From NCBI RefSeq assembly GCF_002119525.1, contig NZ_CP017916.1, positions 1,364,001 through 1,428,000 of the forward strand: a stretch of DNA of 64,000 nt. The letters run 5' to 3'. Under the pieces are notes generated by a model. That model saw nothing but the letters and a program-made list of their open reading frames with translations, was not told where the DNA came from and searched no databases. A program made the translations under genes and the position numbers. The DNA is from Vibrio syngnathi. Its GTDB lineage: Bacteria > Pseudomonadota > Gammaproteobacteria > Enterobacterales > Vibrionaceae. Shown here in pieces: positions 8,346 to 16,940 of this stretch (position 1 is its first letter; every line of letters starts with the position of its first letter).

Positions 8346-9716
8346 TTATGCTTTAACTGCTTCACAGTCATTTGAAGAAGTTAACGGTTTGAAGAATAGC
8401 TTTGTTTCTTCGATAACAACGTGGCGTAACAAAATCAGTCCGATTAGGTTCGGAATTGCCATTAGGCCGTTCACGATATCCGCCATTATCCAGATCATGT
8501 CGAGCTTTAAGAATGCACCAGAGGCAACCAAGGCGATGAAGATGATCTTGTAAGGCAATACTGCTTTGGTACCCAGTAAGAACACTACACAGCGCTCACC
8601 GTAGTAGTTCCAACCTAAAATTGTTGTAAACGCAAAGAAGATTAAGCCAACAGAAACCAACATAGGGCCAAGGGTGTCAGCATTCAAACCTACAGCGAAT
8701 GCATGAGTGGTCATTGCAGCGCCAGAAAGGTCAGTCTGCCAAGCGCCCGTTAAGATAAGCGCCAGACCTGTCATCGTACAGATGATGATGGTATCGAAGA
8801 AGGTACCTGTCATAGAGACAAGCCCTTGTTTCACACATGAGTCTGTTTTAGCCGCAGCGGCTGCCATTGGTGCGCTACCTAGGCCTGATTCATTCGAGAA
8901 CACGCCACGAGCGATGCCTGATTGGATAGCAAGCATGATGCTCGCGCCAAAGAAACCACCGGTTGCGGCTGTGTTGGTAAACGCAGAAGTCACAACAAGG
9001 GTAATGGCATTCAGTAGTTGGTCTGCATTTGAAACAAGAACGCTTAAACACGCGACGACGTACATCACCGCCATCGTAGGAACGACTTTCCCTGCTACTT
9101 TAGCGATAGATTGAATACCACCAAGGGTTACAACCGCCACGAGTATCGTGAGGACAACCGCTGACATTTCACGCGGGGCGCCAAATGAAATCTGAGTTGC
9201 ATCTAAGATAGCGTTTACTTGTGGGAAGGTACCAATACCGAAGCAAGCAACACCGAGCGCGAAGACAGCGAACATTACCGCTAAGATTCGTGAGCCGACA
9301 CCGTATTGCAGGTAGTACATTGGGCCACCAACCATTTCTCCATTGCTATCGGTTCTGCGGTATTTAACGGCAAGTAGGCATTCTGCGTATTTGGTCGCCA
9401 TACCAAAGACAGCGGCAAGCCACATCCAGAATAGGGCACCAGGGCCACCAATCTTGATTGCGGTCGCTACACCAACGATGTTACCTGTACCAATAGTGGC
9501 AGAAAGCGCTGTACACAAAGCGGCGAAGCTTGATACGTCACCCGTACCGGATTTGTCTTTGCTGAACACCATTTTTAGCGCAGTTGGAAGGTGTCTAAAC
9601 TGGAGTAAGCCTAAGCGAAAAGTAAAATAGATACCTGTACCCACTAGCAGAATAAGCAGTGGTGGTCCCCAAACGAATTGGTTGATGGTTTGTAGTGTAG
9701 CTTGTAGGTGGTTCAT
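8346..9716 (-). CDS. AGCS family alanine/glycine:sodium symporter, riboswitch-controlled
   Basis: A 456-residue inner-membrane protein with AGCS motifs: ALSATIGTGNIVGVATAI (about 69-86), GPGALFWMWLAAVFGMATKYAE, GGPMYYLQYGVG and FSNESGLGSAPMAAAAAKT (about 273-291). The family imports alanine or glycine with sodium. The minus-strand AAGGGG before the ATG at 9716 is a clear ribosome-binding site. A tandem glycine riboswitch lies 140-390 bp upstream, so glycine is the most likely substrate and regulator. It belongs to the same family as the protein encoded at 11999-13540, but has a different N terminus and no signal-peptide-like start. Confidence 0.93.
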   Translation of the reverse strand: MNHLQATLQTINQFVWGPPLLILLVGTGIYFTFRLGLLQFRHLPTALKMVFSKDKSGTGDVSSFAALCTALSATIGTGNIVGVATAIKIGGPGALFWMWLAAVFGMATKYAECLLAVKYRRTDSNGEMVGGPMYYLQYGVGSRILAVMFAVFALGVACFGIGTFPQVNAILDATQISFGAPREMSAVVLTILVAVVTLGGIQSIAKVAGKVVPTMAVMYVVACLSVLVSNADQLLNAITLVVTSAFTNTAATGGFFGASIMLAIQSGIARGVFSNESGLGSAPMAAAAAKTDSCVKQGLVSMTGTFFDTIIICTMTGLALILTGAWQTDLSGAAMTTHAFAVGLNADTLGPMLVSVGLIFFAFTTILGWNYYGERCVVFLLGTKAVLPYKIIFIALVASGAFLKLDMIWIMADIVNGLMAIPNLIGLILLRHVVIEETKLFFKPLTSSNDCEAVKA

Positions 9717-9852
9717 AGATTCCCCTTAATAAATATAAAATTTAAGGAGAAGAGGGAAGGCAGTGCAGATCACAGGGATCGGGAGCACTACTTAATACAT
9801 ACGAATTTCTAGATAGAATTCTTTTGTTAATTAAGGCTGTTGCTTTCCACTC

Positions 9853-10103
9853 CTCTGTCCTTTTGCCTGAGAGTTTCACTTAGCGAATCACTTATAGATA
9901 AGTAACGGGCACTAAGCTTGCTCCTTCGGCGACCGCTTGCTACAAAAAAGTAGTACGGTTCTCTCCAGAGGTTCCTCCAACGACAGTCCTCACTTTTCTG
10001 GATTTCTCCAGCACAAAGCGCCTGAAAGATTTACTTCTTCGGCGGGTTTATCTAACTAAATGTTAATATTTAGTTAAAAACCACTCTCCTGCAGTCTTCA
10101 TCG
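9853..10103 (-). promoter_or_regulatory. Tandem glycine riboswitch
   Basis: Read on the minus strand, the leader carries two glycine aptamers. The first contains CAGGAGAGTGG, CCGAAGAAGTAAATC, TTTCAGGCG and GAGGACTG. The second contains AACCTCTGGAGAGAACC, GCCGAAGGAGCAAGCTT, then AACTCTCAGGC and AAAAGGACAGAG ending near 9853. Paired aptamers with the CCGAAG and TCTCAGG cores are the classic tandem glycine riboswitch known from V. cholerae. It precedes only the AGCS symporter gene. Whether it turns the transporter on or off cannot be decided by eye, as I see no clear terminator/antiterminator in the 130-base stretch before the gene. Confidence 0.93.
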
Positions 10104-10279
10104 GAACAATTACCTAAATATTTAGGTAATCTGTAAGCGTATCCTAGATCATATAAAATGTGATGTCAGCTACAAAATATCTGTTTGCTTAAATGTTGTT
10201 CAACTAAATGATCAAACAACGAGTCTCTGACGTAACTTGCTTATTTAAATGGTATAAAATAGAGAAACAAGGAGGAGTT

Positions 10280-10438
10280 ATGACTCGATTAATAGCGATT
10301 GTTTTTTTATTGGCTTTGGCATTTGTACTGTTTCGTTACCGGACGAACGAAAAACTGCAAAAATGGGTAGTGATAGTTATCGTTAGCAGCTTCCTTTTGT
10401 ATACTGCCAGCCTGATGATTTCAGAGTTAACTCGTTAA
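10280..10438 (+). CDS. Small two-helix membrane protein, 52 residues
   Basis: ATG at 10280 follows AAGGAGGAG, a near-perfect ribosome-binding site, so this start is chosen over the upstream in-frame codon at 10208. The protein (MTRLIAIVFLLALAFVLFRY... to ...MISELTR) has two hydrophobic helices, about residues 3-19 and 32-46, joined by a short basic-acidic linker. I do not recognise a named family. It is divergent from the riboswitch-led AGCS gene and stands upstream of the hexanucleotide repeat and coiled-coil gene. Confidence 0.7.
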   Translation: MTRLIAIVFLLALAFVLFRYRTNEKLQKWVVIVIVSSFLLYTASLMISELTR

Positions 10439-10529
10439 ACCTATCTTTGAGCTGTGATCGGTAGGTATTAACGAGTTATCAAAGCTCAAGTGCTTCTGGC
10501 TTGGGCAATAGATTTAACTGAGTCTATTG

Positions 10530-10590
10530 TATCAGTATCAGTATCAGTATCAGTATCAGTATCAGTATCAGTGTCAGTATCAGTATCAGT
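10530..10590. repeat. Hexanucleotide tandem repeat (TATCAG), about 10 units
   Basis: Ten consecutive near-perfect units of TATCAG, with one unit reading TGTCAG. The array ends about 40 bp before the GTG start of the coiled-coil gene, that is within or next to its probable promoter/leader. Confidence 0.92.
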
Positions 10591-10631
10591 GACCGTGTAA
10601 CGTAAAAACAAATTTTTGGGAGTACCCGCTC

Positions 10632-11366
10632 GTGAACCAGCAATCTGGACAAAGCGAACAAGATGAAGTGGTTGTTATTGAAGAACGTGATAAACGTAGT
10701 CAGCTCTATATCGGCATTGCTGCGGTTATCGGTTTGGCGTTAGGCGGCTTAATCGGTTCTACAGTCACGGCTTCGAAGTGGGAGTCCACTTATCAGGTAC
10801 TAGAAACTCGTTATCAAGAACTGCGTGATAGCAAAACGCAGTTGGTGACATCAGTTGAAGAGAAAGTGGCAAAAGTTGATACCGAAATCGATGCGAAAGT
10901 AGAAGCTGCTCTAGTGAAACAGGAAGAAGCGCATCAAAAAGAGCTTCAAGATTTAGCGAAACAGTCTGCAGTTTTGGAGAAGGCGAACTACTCGCTAGAA
11001 CAGCAAATAAACGAACAGAAGCAAGCGTTAGAGCAAACTCAACAAAACAATCAAAAGTTGAGCCGTCAAGCTGATATGCAGTCGACTTTGTTTGAACGTT
11101 CGCGTGAGCTTTTCCGCAAAGAATTACAGATATCTCAAGAGCTTGAAAAACTCGAGAAAGAAAGAGATGACATCGAACAGAAACTTGGTTCTTTGAAACA
11201 AGCATGTGATGTTTTCTTGGATGGCACATCATGGGATGCAAAATCTGACGCTTGTGAGAAGCAGGATAACGCTAACTCGCGCTTGAGTGACATCAGACAA
11301 ATGATTGAAGTTCACACCATGGATATCAAGCAGATCAAAACTCTCACTGAAGAGATGGGTCTATAA
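10632..11366 (+). CDS. Membrane-anchored coiled-coil protein
   Basis: GTG start at 10632 with GGGAG about ten bases upstream. The 244-residue protein has a charged N terminus, one membrane helix (about residues 27-47, LYIGIAAVIGLALGGLIGSTV), then a long charged helix rich in Glu, Gln, Lys and Leu (about 55-195) predicted to be coiled coil, and a C-terminal tail with two cysteines (QACDVFL, SDACEKQ). The anchor and coiled coil suggest a structural or adaptor role at the inner membrane; the Cys pair could form a disulfide if the domain is periplasmic. I recall such Vibrio proteins being labelled chromosome partitioning protein, but no ParA ATPase motif is present. Confidence 0.75.
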   Translation: MNQQSGQSEQDEVVVIEERDKRSQLYIGIAAVIGLALGGLIGSTVTASKWESTYQVLETRYQELRDSKTQLVTSVEEKVAKVDTEIDAKVEAALVKQEEAHQKELQDLAKQSAVLEKANYSLEQQINEQKQALEQTQQNNQKLSRQADMQSTLFERSRELFRKELQISQELEKLEKERDDIEQKLGSLKQACDVFLDGTSWDAKSDACEKQDNANSRLSDIRQMIEVHTMDIKQIKTLTEEMGL

Positions 11367-11416
11367 GCCCGGTACTTAATCTCATCAGCAATTAACTTGT
11401 TTGATTGTTGGTACTC

Positions 11417-11453
11417 AAACGCCCACATCATGTAAATGATGTGGGCGTTTTTG
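11417..11453 (+). terminator. Terminator after coiled-coil gene
   Basis: AAACGCCCACATCA, short loop GTAA, then TGATGTGGGCGTTTTT: a long perfect stem with T-run. Confidence 0.9.
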
Positions 11454-11639
11454 CGTTGCTCTACGCGACAATCTGTGAATTGTCCCTAAAATTTATTATC
11501 ATATGCAACTAGTTGGCTCTTGGTGACTTTGCATGCATATTTAGATAACCGGAAAGCAGCACAATGGTCGCGATCAAGGATAAGCCCGCGGTTTACTATT
11601 ACTTCGTGACTCGATAAATGTCTAAGGATGGATAATATA

Positions 11640-11813
11640 ATGCATGAATACGAATGCGAAAACTGCCCAATAGTTTATTGCTTTGATGATTGCCATTCGC
11701 CACAAAAAGAGGCGAAAATTATAGACATTGAAGCGCTAGCGAAAAGAGCTGATGGAGAAACATCACAAAGCGTGAGAGTGACCAAAATCCTTCAGGATCT
11801 CGATCAGCAATAG
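11640..11813 (+). CDS. Small cysteine-containing protein, 57 residues
   Basis: Protein starts MHEYECENCPIVYCFDDCHS, with four Cys in 18 residues (CxxC-x4-C-x3-C) that could bind a metal, then a soluble charged tail ending in TKILQDLDQQ. The ATG at 11640 is preferred because AAGGATGG overlaps the other ATG at 11628 and lies about 11 bases before 11640; the longer form would have 61 residues. No family recognised. It ends before a hairpin that may serve both it and the convergent symporter gene. Confidence 0.55.
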   Translation: MHEYECENCPIVYCFDDCHSPQKEAKIIDIEALAKRADGETSQSVRVTKILQDLDQQ

Positions 11814-11875
11814 GCTATATGTGATAGCTGTTGCTTAAGGCACCCAAGTAAACTATTCACTTGAGTCAAACATAA

Positions 11876-11910
11876 AAAATCCCCACCAACAAAGTTGGCA
11901 GGGATTCTAG
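11876..11910. terminator. Hairpin between convergent genes
   Basis: AATCCCCACCAAC, loop AAA, GTTGGCAGGGATT forms a stem with small mismatches, between the 57-residue gene and the second AGCS gene. Confidence 0.6.
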
Positions 11911-11998
11911 ATCAGTAGCATTATTGTTCTCGCTTTTTCAAGCAAAAGGGTAACTTCCTAGAAGTGACTGTTTTAGAACAATATCATTTTGCTACAAA

Positions 11999-13540
11999 CT
12001 ACTTCTCGTAAGTTTTGATTTCGCCTGATTTAACACGAGCAACGAACGATTGCAGTTCTTTCTTCACAACAGGCATCAAGAAGTACAGACCAAGAATGTT
12101 GAAGATAGACATTGCAAAAATAGCCGCATCAGAGAAGTCGATTACCGCGCCGAATTGAATCGTGGCACCAATCACAACAAACACACAAAACATCACTTTA
12201 AAAATCAGTTCAGTCGTTTTTCCTTCACCAAATAGGTAAGTCCAAGCCTTAAGACCGTAGTACGACCAAGAGATCATGGTAGAAAACGCAAACATGATTA
12301 CCGCGAGAGCGAGTGTGTATTTGAACACTTCTGCCGTTTCGGTAAATGATGCAGCAGTAAGCGTTACACCCGTTAAACCAGAACCATCGAATGGACCCGT
12401 ATTTAGACCAGCGATAGTGATAACCAATGCTGTCATTGTACAAATGATTACCGTATCAACGAACGGTTCTAATAGTGATACTAGACCTTCAGTGATTGGC
12501 TCTTTTGTTTTAACTGCTGAGTGAGCGATAGCTGCTGAACCTACACCTGCTTCGTTCGAGAACGTCGCACGTTTTAGACCTTGGATTAAAGCACCTATGA
12601 ATCCACCAACTACACCTTCGCCGGTAAATGCACCTGTAAAGATTGCACTGAACGCAGGACCTACTTGATCAAGATTAGAACCGATAACAATCAGAGCCAT
12701 ACCGATATACAGAGCAGCCATCCAAGGAACAACTTTTTCCGTTACCGATGCGATAGAAGGCATACCACCAACAATCACAGAGAAAACTAAAGCAGCGAGT
12801 ACAAGGCCAGTGATCACACCGTATTCACTCGGTACATCGAATGCGTAAGTTAACATGGCGTGTGCTTGGTTAGCTTGGAACATGTTGCCGCCGCCCAATG
12901 CGCCTAAAATACACATAAGTGCAAAACCAATAGCAAGGCCTTTACCGAGTCCACCCAATCCTCTTTCGCTTAGGCCTTGGCTTAGGTAGTACATTGGACC
13001 ACCTGAAACAACACCTGAAGGTAGGATAGTTCGGTATTTCACACCTAGGGTACATTCACAGAACTTAGACGCCATACCCAGAAGACCACACAAGATCATC
13101 CAGAATGTCGCACCAGGACCACCAATTGCGAGTGCAGCACCCACACCGGCAATATTACCAAGCCCAACAGTTCCAGAAAGCGCGGTTGTTAACGCTTGAA
13201 AGTGAGAAACTTCCCCTTCGTGTTTGGAGTTAGGGTCTGTGTACTTACCTTTAATAATGTCTATTGCCATCCCGACACGTTTAAATTGAACAAAGCCAAA
13301 GTAAACAGTAAAGATGATCGCAGCGAGCAATAGCCAGCCAACAATAATCGGGAAGTTTGCTTCACCAAGCGGTACGCTTTTAAATATTAGTCCAACGAAC
13401 CAACCTGTGTATTCGTTGAAAAAACCATCAACACTTTGACTTAAGTTACTGATAGTTTGATTAAATGATCCTTCTTCTGCAAATGCACTGGAACTAAATA
13501 ATAATATAAACCCAAAAAATAATTCACGTATGTTTTTCAT
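11999..13540 (-). CDS. AGCS family amino acid:sodium symporter (second member)
   Basis: 513 residues with AGCS motifs: TALSGTVGLGNIAGVGAAL (about 113-131), GGPGATFWMILCGLLGMASKFCECTLGVKYR, SGGPMYYLSQGLSERG and ATFSNEAGVGSAAIAHSAVKT. It imports alanine/glycine-like amino acids with sodium. The N-terminal 22 residues (MKNIRELFFGFILLFSSSAFA) look like a Sec signal peptide ahead of the first core helix, an extension that the symporter at 8346-9716 lacks; such extensions occur in some AGCS proteins. AGGGAAAACC precedes the ATG. Unlike the other AGCS gene, no glycine aptamer lies upstream, so the two differ in control and perhaps in substrate. Confidence 0.92.
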   Translation of the reverse strand: MKNIRELFFGFILLFSSSAFAEEGSFNQTISNLSQSVDGFFNEYTGWFVGLIFKSVPLGEANFPIIVGWLLLAAIIFTVYFGFVQFKRVGMAIDIIKGKYTDPNSKHEGEVSHFQALTTALSGTVGLGNIAGVGAALAIGGPGATFWMILCGLLGMASKFCECTLGVKYRTILPSGVVSGGPMYYLSQGLSERGLGGLGKGLAIGFALMCILGALGGGNMFQANQAHAMLTYAFDVPSEYGVITGLVLAALVFSVIVGGMPSIASVTEKVVPWMAALYIGMALIVIGSNLDQVGPAFSAIFTGAFTGEGVVGGFIGALIQGLKRATFSNEAGVGSAAIAHSAVKTKEPITEGLVSLLEPFVDTVIICTMTALVITIAGLNTGPFDGSGLTGVTLTAASFTETAEVFKYTLALAVIMFAFSTMISWSYYGLKAWTYLFGEGKTTELIFKVMFCVFVVIGATIQFGAVIDFSDAAIFAMSIFNILGLYFLMPVVKKELQSFVARVKSGEIKTYEK

Positions 13541-14118
13541 GGTTTTCCCTGTCTTTTTATTAAATTATGTTTGTTGCTGTTGTGTTTTTTCTATTTGTTT
13601 TTTTACGTTTCAGTGACTCATCTACTTCATTCGACGGCAACATAAACGGCTGTAGCTAGGTCGAAAAACGAAATAAATATAAGTACTGATCTTGCTTTAT
13701 ATGGATATCCTTTTGGTATGTGCACCAATTAGACTATGGCATTCGGCCTGCCAAGTCCTACTGATAATCCTATACACAAAAATAATGCCCTTAAAGAATT
13801 TTTTACAATAAATTTACAATTGTTCGGGTTTTGTCATTGTTTGGGAATAAGCAGGTGTTTTTTAGGCTGGAAAAGTATATGCAGTAGCTGTTATAGCGAT
13901 GGGTATGGTGAATGATCTAGGGTGGCGATAGGGAAGTCGGCGAGTTTGAATGTACGATATATGCTTGAGAGGTGTTTAAACAATTGATGGACGAAGTTGT
14001 AATCGGGGCTGAGGGCGTTAAAGCGCCTTATATTGAAGTGACCCAGTAAAATTGGTCATTCTTGTTAAACGGCTTTCAAGGCTCGGGATTGATGCGCTAG
14101 GGCTTGTTCTTCATACTA
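13541..14118. other. Long intergenic region without a clear gene
   Basis: Nearly 600 bp between the second AGCS gene and the terminator of the HU operon. It is T-rich near the AGCS start and of mixed composition from 13860 on. There is no reading frame over about 40 codons with a ribosome-binding site. A weak hairpin around AGGGCGTTAAAGCGCCT (about 14026-14042) is the only structure I can point to; a small RNA cannot be excluded. Confidence 0.4.
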
Positions 14119-14149
14119 AAATGCCACCGCAAATCTGCAGTGGCATTTG
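14119..14149 (-). terminator. Terminator of the HU / 47-residue protein operon
   Basis: AAATGCCAC and GTGGCATTT flank a 12-base loop. It sits about 70 bp beyond the stop codon of the small gene on the minus strand. Confidence 0.65.
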
Positions 14150-14175
14150 AATGACAACAAACCATCATGTAAATC

Positions 14176-14229
14176 TTTAACTACAGCTCTAATACACACT
14201 ATAGCTCTAATACAAACTATAGCTCTAAC
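14176..14229. repeat. 18-bp tandem repeat over the end of the small basic gene
   Basis: Three units of about 18 bp, core CTATAGCTCTAATACAAA, the third partial. Because 18 is a multiple of three, each unit would encode the same LEL-stop end in the minus-strand frame; the gene stops in the first unit it meets (14217-14219). Confidence 0.8.
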
Positions 14230-14360
14230 AGTTTGGCTAATTCACGCTCTTCGAGAAGTTCTTCAATGCGTTGACGAGCCTTAGGCCCTTCAGCTTGTGC
14301 TTTGGTTGACTTGCCGGCTTTTTTGCTGCGGCTCGTTTTTGTTTTTTCCTTAGTTGTCAT
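14217..14360 (-). CDS. Small basic protein, 47 residues
   Basis: ATG at 14360 on the minus strand, preceded by AAGGAAGG, a strong ribosome-binding site. The product begins MTTKEKTKTSRSKKAGKSTK and ends in an acidic helix (IEELLEERELAKLLEL). The basic N-terminal third has the Lys/Ser/Thr-rich look of a nucleic-acid-binding tail. The start is only 25 bp beyond the stop of the HU-family gene on the same strand, so the two are almost certainly co-transcribed. No named family is known to me. Confidence 0.72.
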   Translation of the reverse strand: MTTKEKTKTSRSKKAGKSTKAQAEGPKARQRIEELLEERELAKLLEL

Positions 14361-14385
14361 CGTAACCTTCCTTGTATTTTTTATC

Positions 14386-14661
14386 TTACAGGTTGCATGT
14401 CTCTTTTAGAGCTTTACCTGCTTTAAATGCTGGTGTTTTTGACGCTGAGATTTGAATCTCTTCTCCAGTTCTTGGATTGCGACCAGTGCGAGCAGCGCGG
14501 CTATTTACTTTGAAGCTACCAAACCCAAGGATCGATACATCATCGCCATTTGCAAGCGTAGTCGAGATGCCTTCAACGAGTGCATTGAGTGCTGTGCCTG
14601 CTTGCTCTTTTGATATGTCAGCGGAAGTTGCGATGTGTTCAACTAATTGAGATTTGTTCAT
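14386..14661 (-). CDS. HU-family histone-like DNA-binding protein
   Basis: 91 residues, standard HU length, beginning [20 protein letters not shown], with the GFGSFKV turn and the beta-arm [27 protein letters not shown] that inserts in the DNA minor groove. HU proteins bend and compact DNA as dimers. Sequence differs from typical HupA/HupB in the dimer helix ([23 protein letters not shown]), so it may be an extra HU paralog rather than hupA or hupB. It is followed closely by a 47-residue basic protein. TTAATTTC-rich leader with AAGGAAATT before the ATG. Confidence 0.92.
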   Translation of the reverse strand: MNKSQLVEHIATSADISKEQAGTALNALVEGISTTLANGDDVSILGFGSFKVNSRAARTGRNPRTGEEIQISASKTPAFKAGKALKETCNL

Positions 14662-15082
14662 ATTTTAATTTCCTTATCGAGTTCGTATGGTGTCTAGCTT
14701 TTGCAAACTAGTTGTTTGAATCTACCAATATGAACTGAAGTTATGTCATTGCTAGGATTGAACTTTGTAAAGTAACAAACGATGTTGATTATAAAAACAT
14801 ATCACGCCTCATTCAATGCAAATCATTGAGTATTGCCTGTTTTCGGCCAGTTATGGACAGTGAGTCATGAAAATGAGCATCGTTTTGTTTTAATTAATTC
14901 ATGATGTCAATTAAAGTTGATATTTGGCTGCATGCAGAACAGACGAAAAAGCCCAGCGTGTGTGCTGGGCTCATACTTTTTGTGAAGCAATTGGTTTTTG
15001 AAGCTAGCTGTTTTTTGAAGCAATCGTTTGAAGCAAATGAGTATTTGAAGCGGTTTCGTACTCGGAGCTAACGTAACGAAAA
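14662..15082. other. Intergenic region upstream of the HU gene
   Basis: Holds the HU promoter region (about 14662-14800) and the terminator of the neighbouring gene at 14950-14971. Between 14980 and 15070 the phrase TTTGAAGC/GAAGCAA recurs four times as a loose direct repeat. No gene seen. Confidence 0.4.
14946..14980. terminator. Terminator between HU and VC0807-like gene
   Basis: AAAAAGCCCAGC, loop GTGTGT, GCTGGGCT: an 8-bp GC-rich stem (14950-14957 with 14964-14971) with an A-run that becomes a T-run on the minus strand, fitting the gene at 15083. Confidence 0.75.
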
Positions 15083-15778
15083 CTACTTAGTAATAAAGAT
15101 CTGTTCCGTTTCTAGCGAGGTCATAGAACGAACTTGGCGCCAAATGTAGTAGAAGATACCTAACATCATCAACATACTCGGGATAGCGATGGCCGGGTAG
15201 CTGTAAAGTGTCAGCTTCCCCAATTCTTCATTAAAAGCTGCAGTACCAGCCGGGCTAGTGACAATCCAAGTCGCTAGAAAGTAGTTCATCGCAGAAGAAA
15301 ACGCGAAGGTACTAGCGAATAGGTAGTTTGACTTCATTAGGCAACGATTAAACTCTGCTTGGTTACCGAACTGTCTTAAACGCTCTTCGATTAGAGATAT
15401 GTTTAACAGTGCCGGTGTGAAGATAACTTTCTGGATAAACGGGTAGCGAGTGAAGGTTGATCCAAGAACCGCTAAACCAATTAGGCCGGGTATTAATGCT
15501 TCTTTTAGTGCTAACCAACGAGTGTCGAGTTCGAAGAAGCCAATACCGCCGGTTAATAGCACGCTGATAAAGCCAAGTGCCGCAATGAAGTTAAACTTCT
15601 TGTTGCGGATTAACTCCATACCACCGTAAGCAATAGGGAAGGCAAGGGCGACAAGTAGTGCTAAGCCAGTTCCTAGGTGTTCCTCTCCACTGAACTTCAT
15701 TAAGATAAATGAAGGAAGAAAGACGTTAAATACGACTTCGAAAAGAGGACTCGATTTTTTGTTTTCTGTACTACTCAT
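15083..15778 (-). CDS. Multi-pass membrane protein (VC0807-like family)
   Basis: From the ATG at 15778 (MSSTENKKSSPLFEVVFN) the protein has 231 residues and about six membrane helices, including LALLVALAFPIAYGG, IAALGFISVLLTGGIGFFEL and a C-terminal IPSMLMMLGIFYYIWRQV. An ATG five codons earlier is possible but neither has a strong ribosome-binding site. The overall pattern resembles what I recall as the VC0807 membrane-protein family, of unknown role; DTRWLALKEALIPGLIG is a conserved-looking segment. No neighbour in the same operon. Confidence 0.7.
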   Translation of the reverse strand: MSSTENKKSSPLFEVVFNVFLPSFILMKFSGEEHLGTGLALLVALAFPIAYGGMELIRNKKFNFIAALGFISVLLTGGIGFFELDTRWLALKEALIPGLIGLAVLGSTFTRYPFIQKVIFTPALLNISLIEERLRQFGNQAEFNRCLMKSNYLFASTFAFSSAMNYFLATWIVTSPAGTAAFNEELGKLTLYSYPAIAIPSMLMMLGIFYYIWRQVRSMTSLETEQIFITK

Positions 15779-16116
15779 AATTTCTAAATACATTATGTTA
15801 TGGATTTATTCTCAGGGATTGTTGTTTACCTCGCTCAAGATGTAAAGCCTTAAGACGTCATGCTGTGTAACGACATGTGACATCAACGACATCCCAGAGC
15901 TTATTTATGGGTAATTCAGCAATTTCGTGTCTGAGTTCTGGACTAACTTGGGGCTTATTGTGTGAAAGCCGTGGCTTGGTGAGTCAATTTCTATGAACTC
16001 AATAGCCAAGTTTTTCGCGTTTTTTGCTTTGATCCATAATCATCAAATCACCTAAGGCTACAAAGGCATCTCCATATAATTGGAAACATGATAGGCAAAT
16101 TGCTTGCGATGTTTTG

Positions 16117-16134
16117 GTTATGTTATAACATAAC
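16117..16134. promoter_or_regulatory. Zur-type operator upstream of DUF1826 gene
   Basis: GTTATGTTATAACATAAC is a perfect 18-bp palindrome with the TGTTATAACA core of gamma-proteobacterial Zur boxes. It lies 79 bp before the ATG at 16213. Zinc-loaded Zur would repress from here. A related site lies at 32398. Confidence 0.85.
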
Positions 16135-16212
16135 TTTAAGCGTTCTCTTACTGAGAATAACGATCCTGTCGGTAAGAGAAAAACGATAAGCATGTATCAA
16201 GGAGATGACGTA

Positions 16213-16929
16213 ATGAATGCTGTGTTAACTAAACCTTTGGCAGCCCATAATAATCAGCCACTTAACATTAGTTCAGCTGTGGATATCAAGGATCAGGTGG
16301 ATCATGATCCATGCTTTAGTACTTCTGAGCAGCCAACGGTACTGGCTGACATCTACCAAAGCGATATCAACATCGCGATTTGGCAGCGTACATTTGATGC
16401 TGACTTAACAAGTGCCATTTGTGAGTTTATGGCGTCGAATCCAAACTTTAGTAAGTCTATTAGCCTGTCACCCGATAACGCTTTTGAGAAATTAGAGTTT
16501 GCGACAGGCGGAACGGCTTCTAAAGCGCTATTAGAAAACATGGCAGAGTTAGTGGATATGTTCTGTTGCTTGTTCGAACTTGAAGACGTAGGGCTGCGTC
16601 TAGCCGTTCTGAATAAAGCGATGTGTCCCCGTTTCCATTTTGACCAAGTACCTTGCCGCTTAGTGACGACGTATCATGGTGTCGCGACTCAATGGCTACA
16701 GAATGACTCGGTCGATCGTTCAAAGTTAGGTCGTGGAAGCAACGGGCAACCCGATTCTGCTTCAGGCTTATATGCTCATGAATCTGATATTCAACAAATG
16801 GTGAGTGGTGATGTGGCGTTGCTGAAAGGAGAGAGTTGGAGTGGCAATGAAAATGCGGGTCTTGTACATCGTTCTCCCGTCACTTCATCTGCCGAGACGC
16901 GATTGTTGCTGACGCTAGATTTCGGCTAA
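16213..16929 (+). CDS. DUF1826 protein, zinc-limitation gene
   Basis: ATG at 16213 follows AAGGAGATGACGTA; the frame is open seven codons further up but without a site. The 238-residue soluble protein carries the DUF1826 pattern: IAIWQR near residue 56, a central LNKAMCPRFHFDQVPCRLVTTYHGVATQWL segment with conserved His/Cys, and a C-terminal GDVALLKGESW...GLVHRSP. From family knowledge DUF1826 genes travel with COG0523 metallochaperone GTPases under Zur control; the biochemical role is unknown, and the His-x-Asp (HFD) with the late His recalls dioxygenase-like cupins. The perfect Zur box upstream supports expression in zinc starvation. Confidence 0.85.
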   Translation: MNAVLTKPLAAHNNQPLNISSAVDIKDQVDHDPCFSTSEQPTVLADIYQSDINIAIWQRTFDADLTSAICEFMASNPNFSKSISLSPDNAFEKLEFATGGTASKALLENMAELVDMFCCLFELEDVGLRLAVLNKAMCPRFHFDQVPCRLVTTYHGVATQWLQNDSVDRSKLGRGSNGQPDSASGLYAHESDIQQMVSGDVALLKGESWSGNENAGLVHRSPVTSSAETRLLLTLDFG

Positions 16930-16940
16930 TAAGCTATTTT

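Noticed and set aside
10080..10125. Short palindrome AATTACCTAAATATTTAGGTAAT near 10109-10131
   Set aside because: It is symmetrical but lies just upstream of the riboswitch promoter region; I cannot tell operator from chance and do not call it.
15999..16193. Minus-strand frame of 64 codons over the Zur box
   Set aside because: It spans an operator region, has no support and reads as random sequence.
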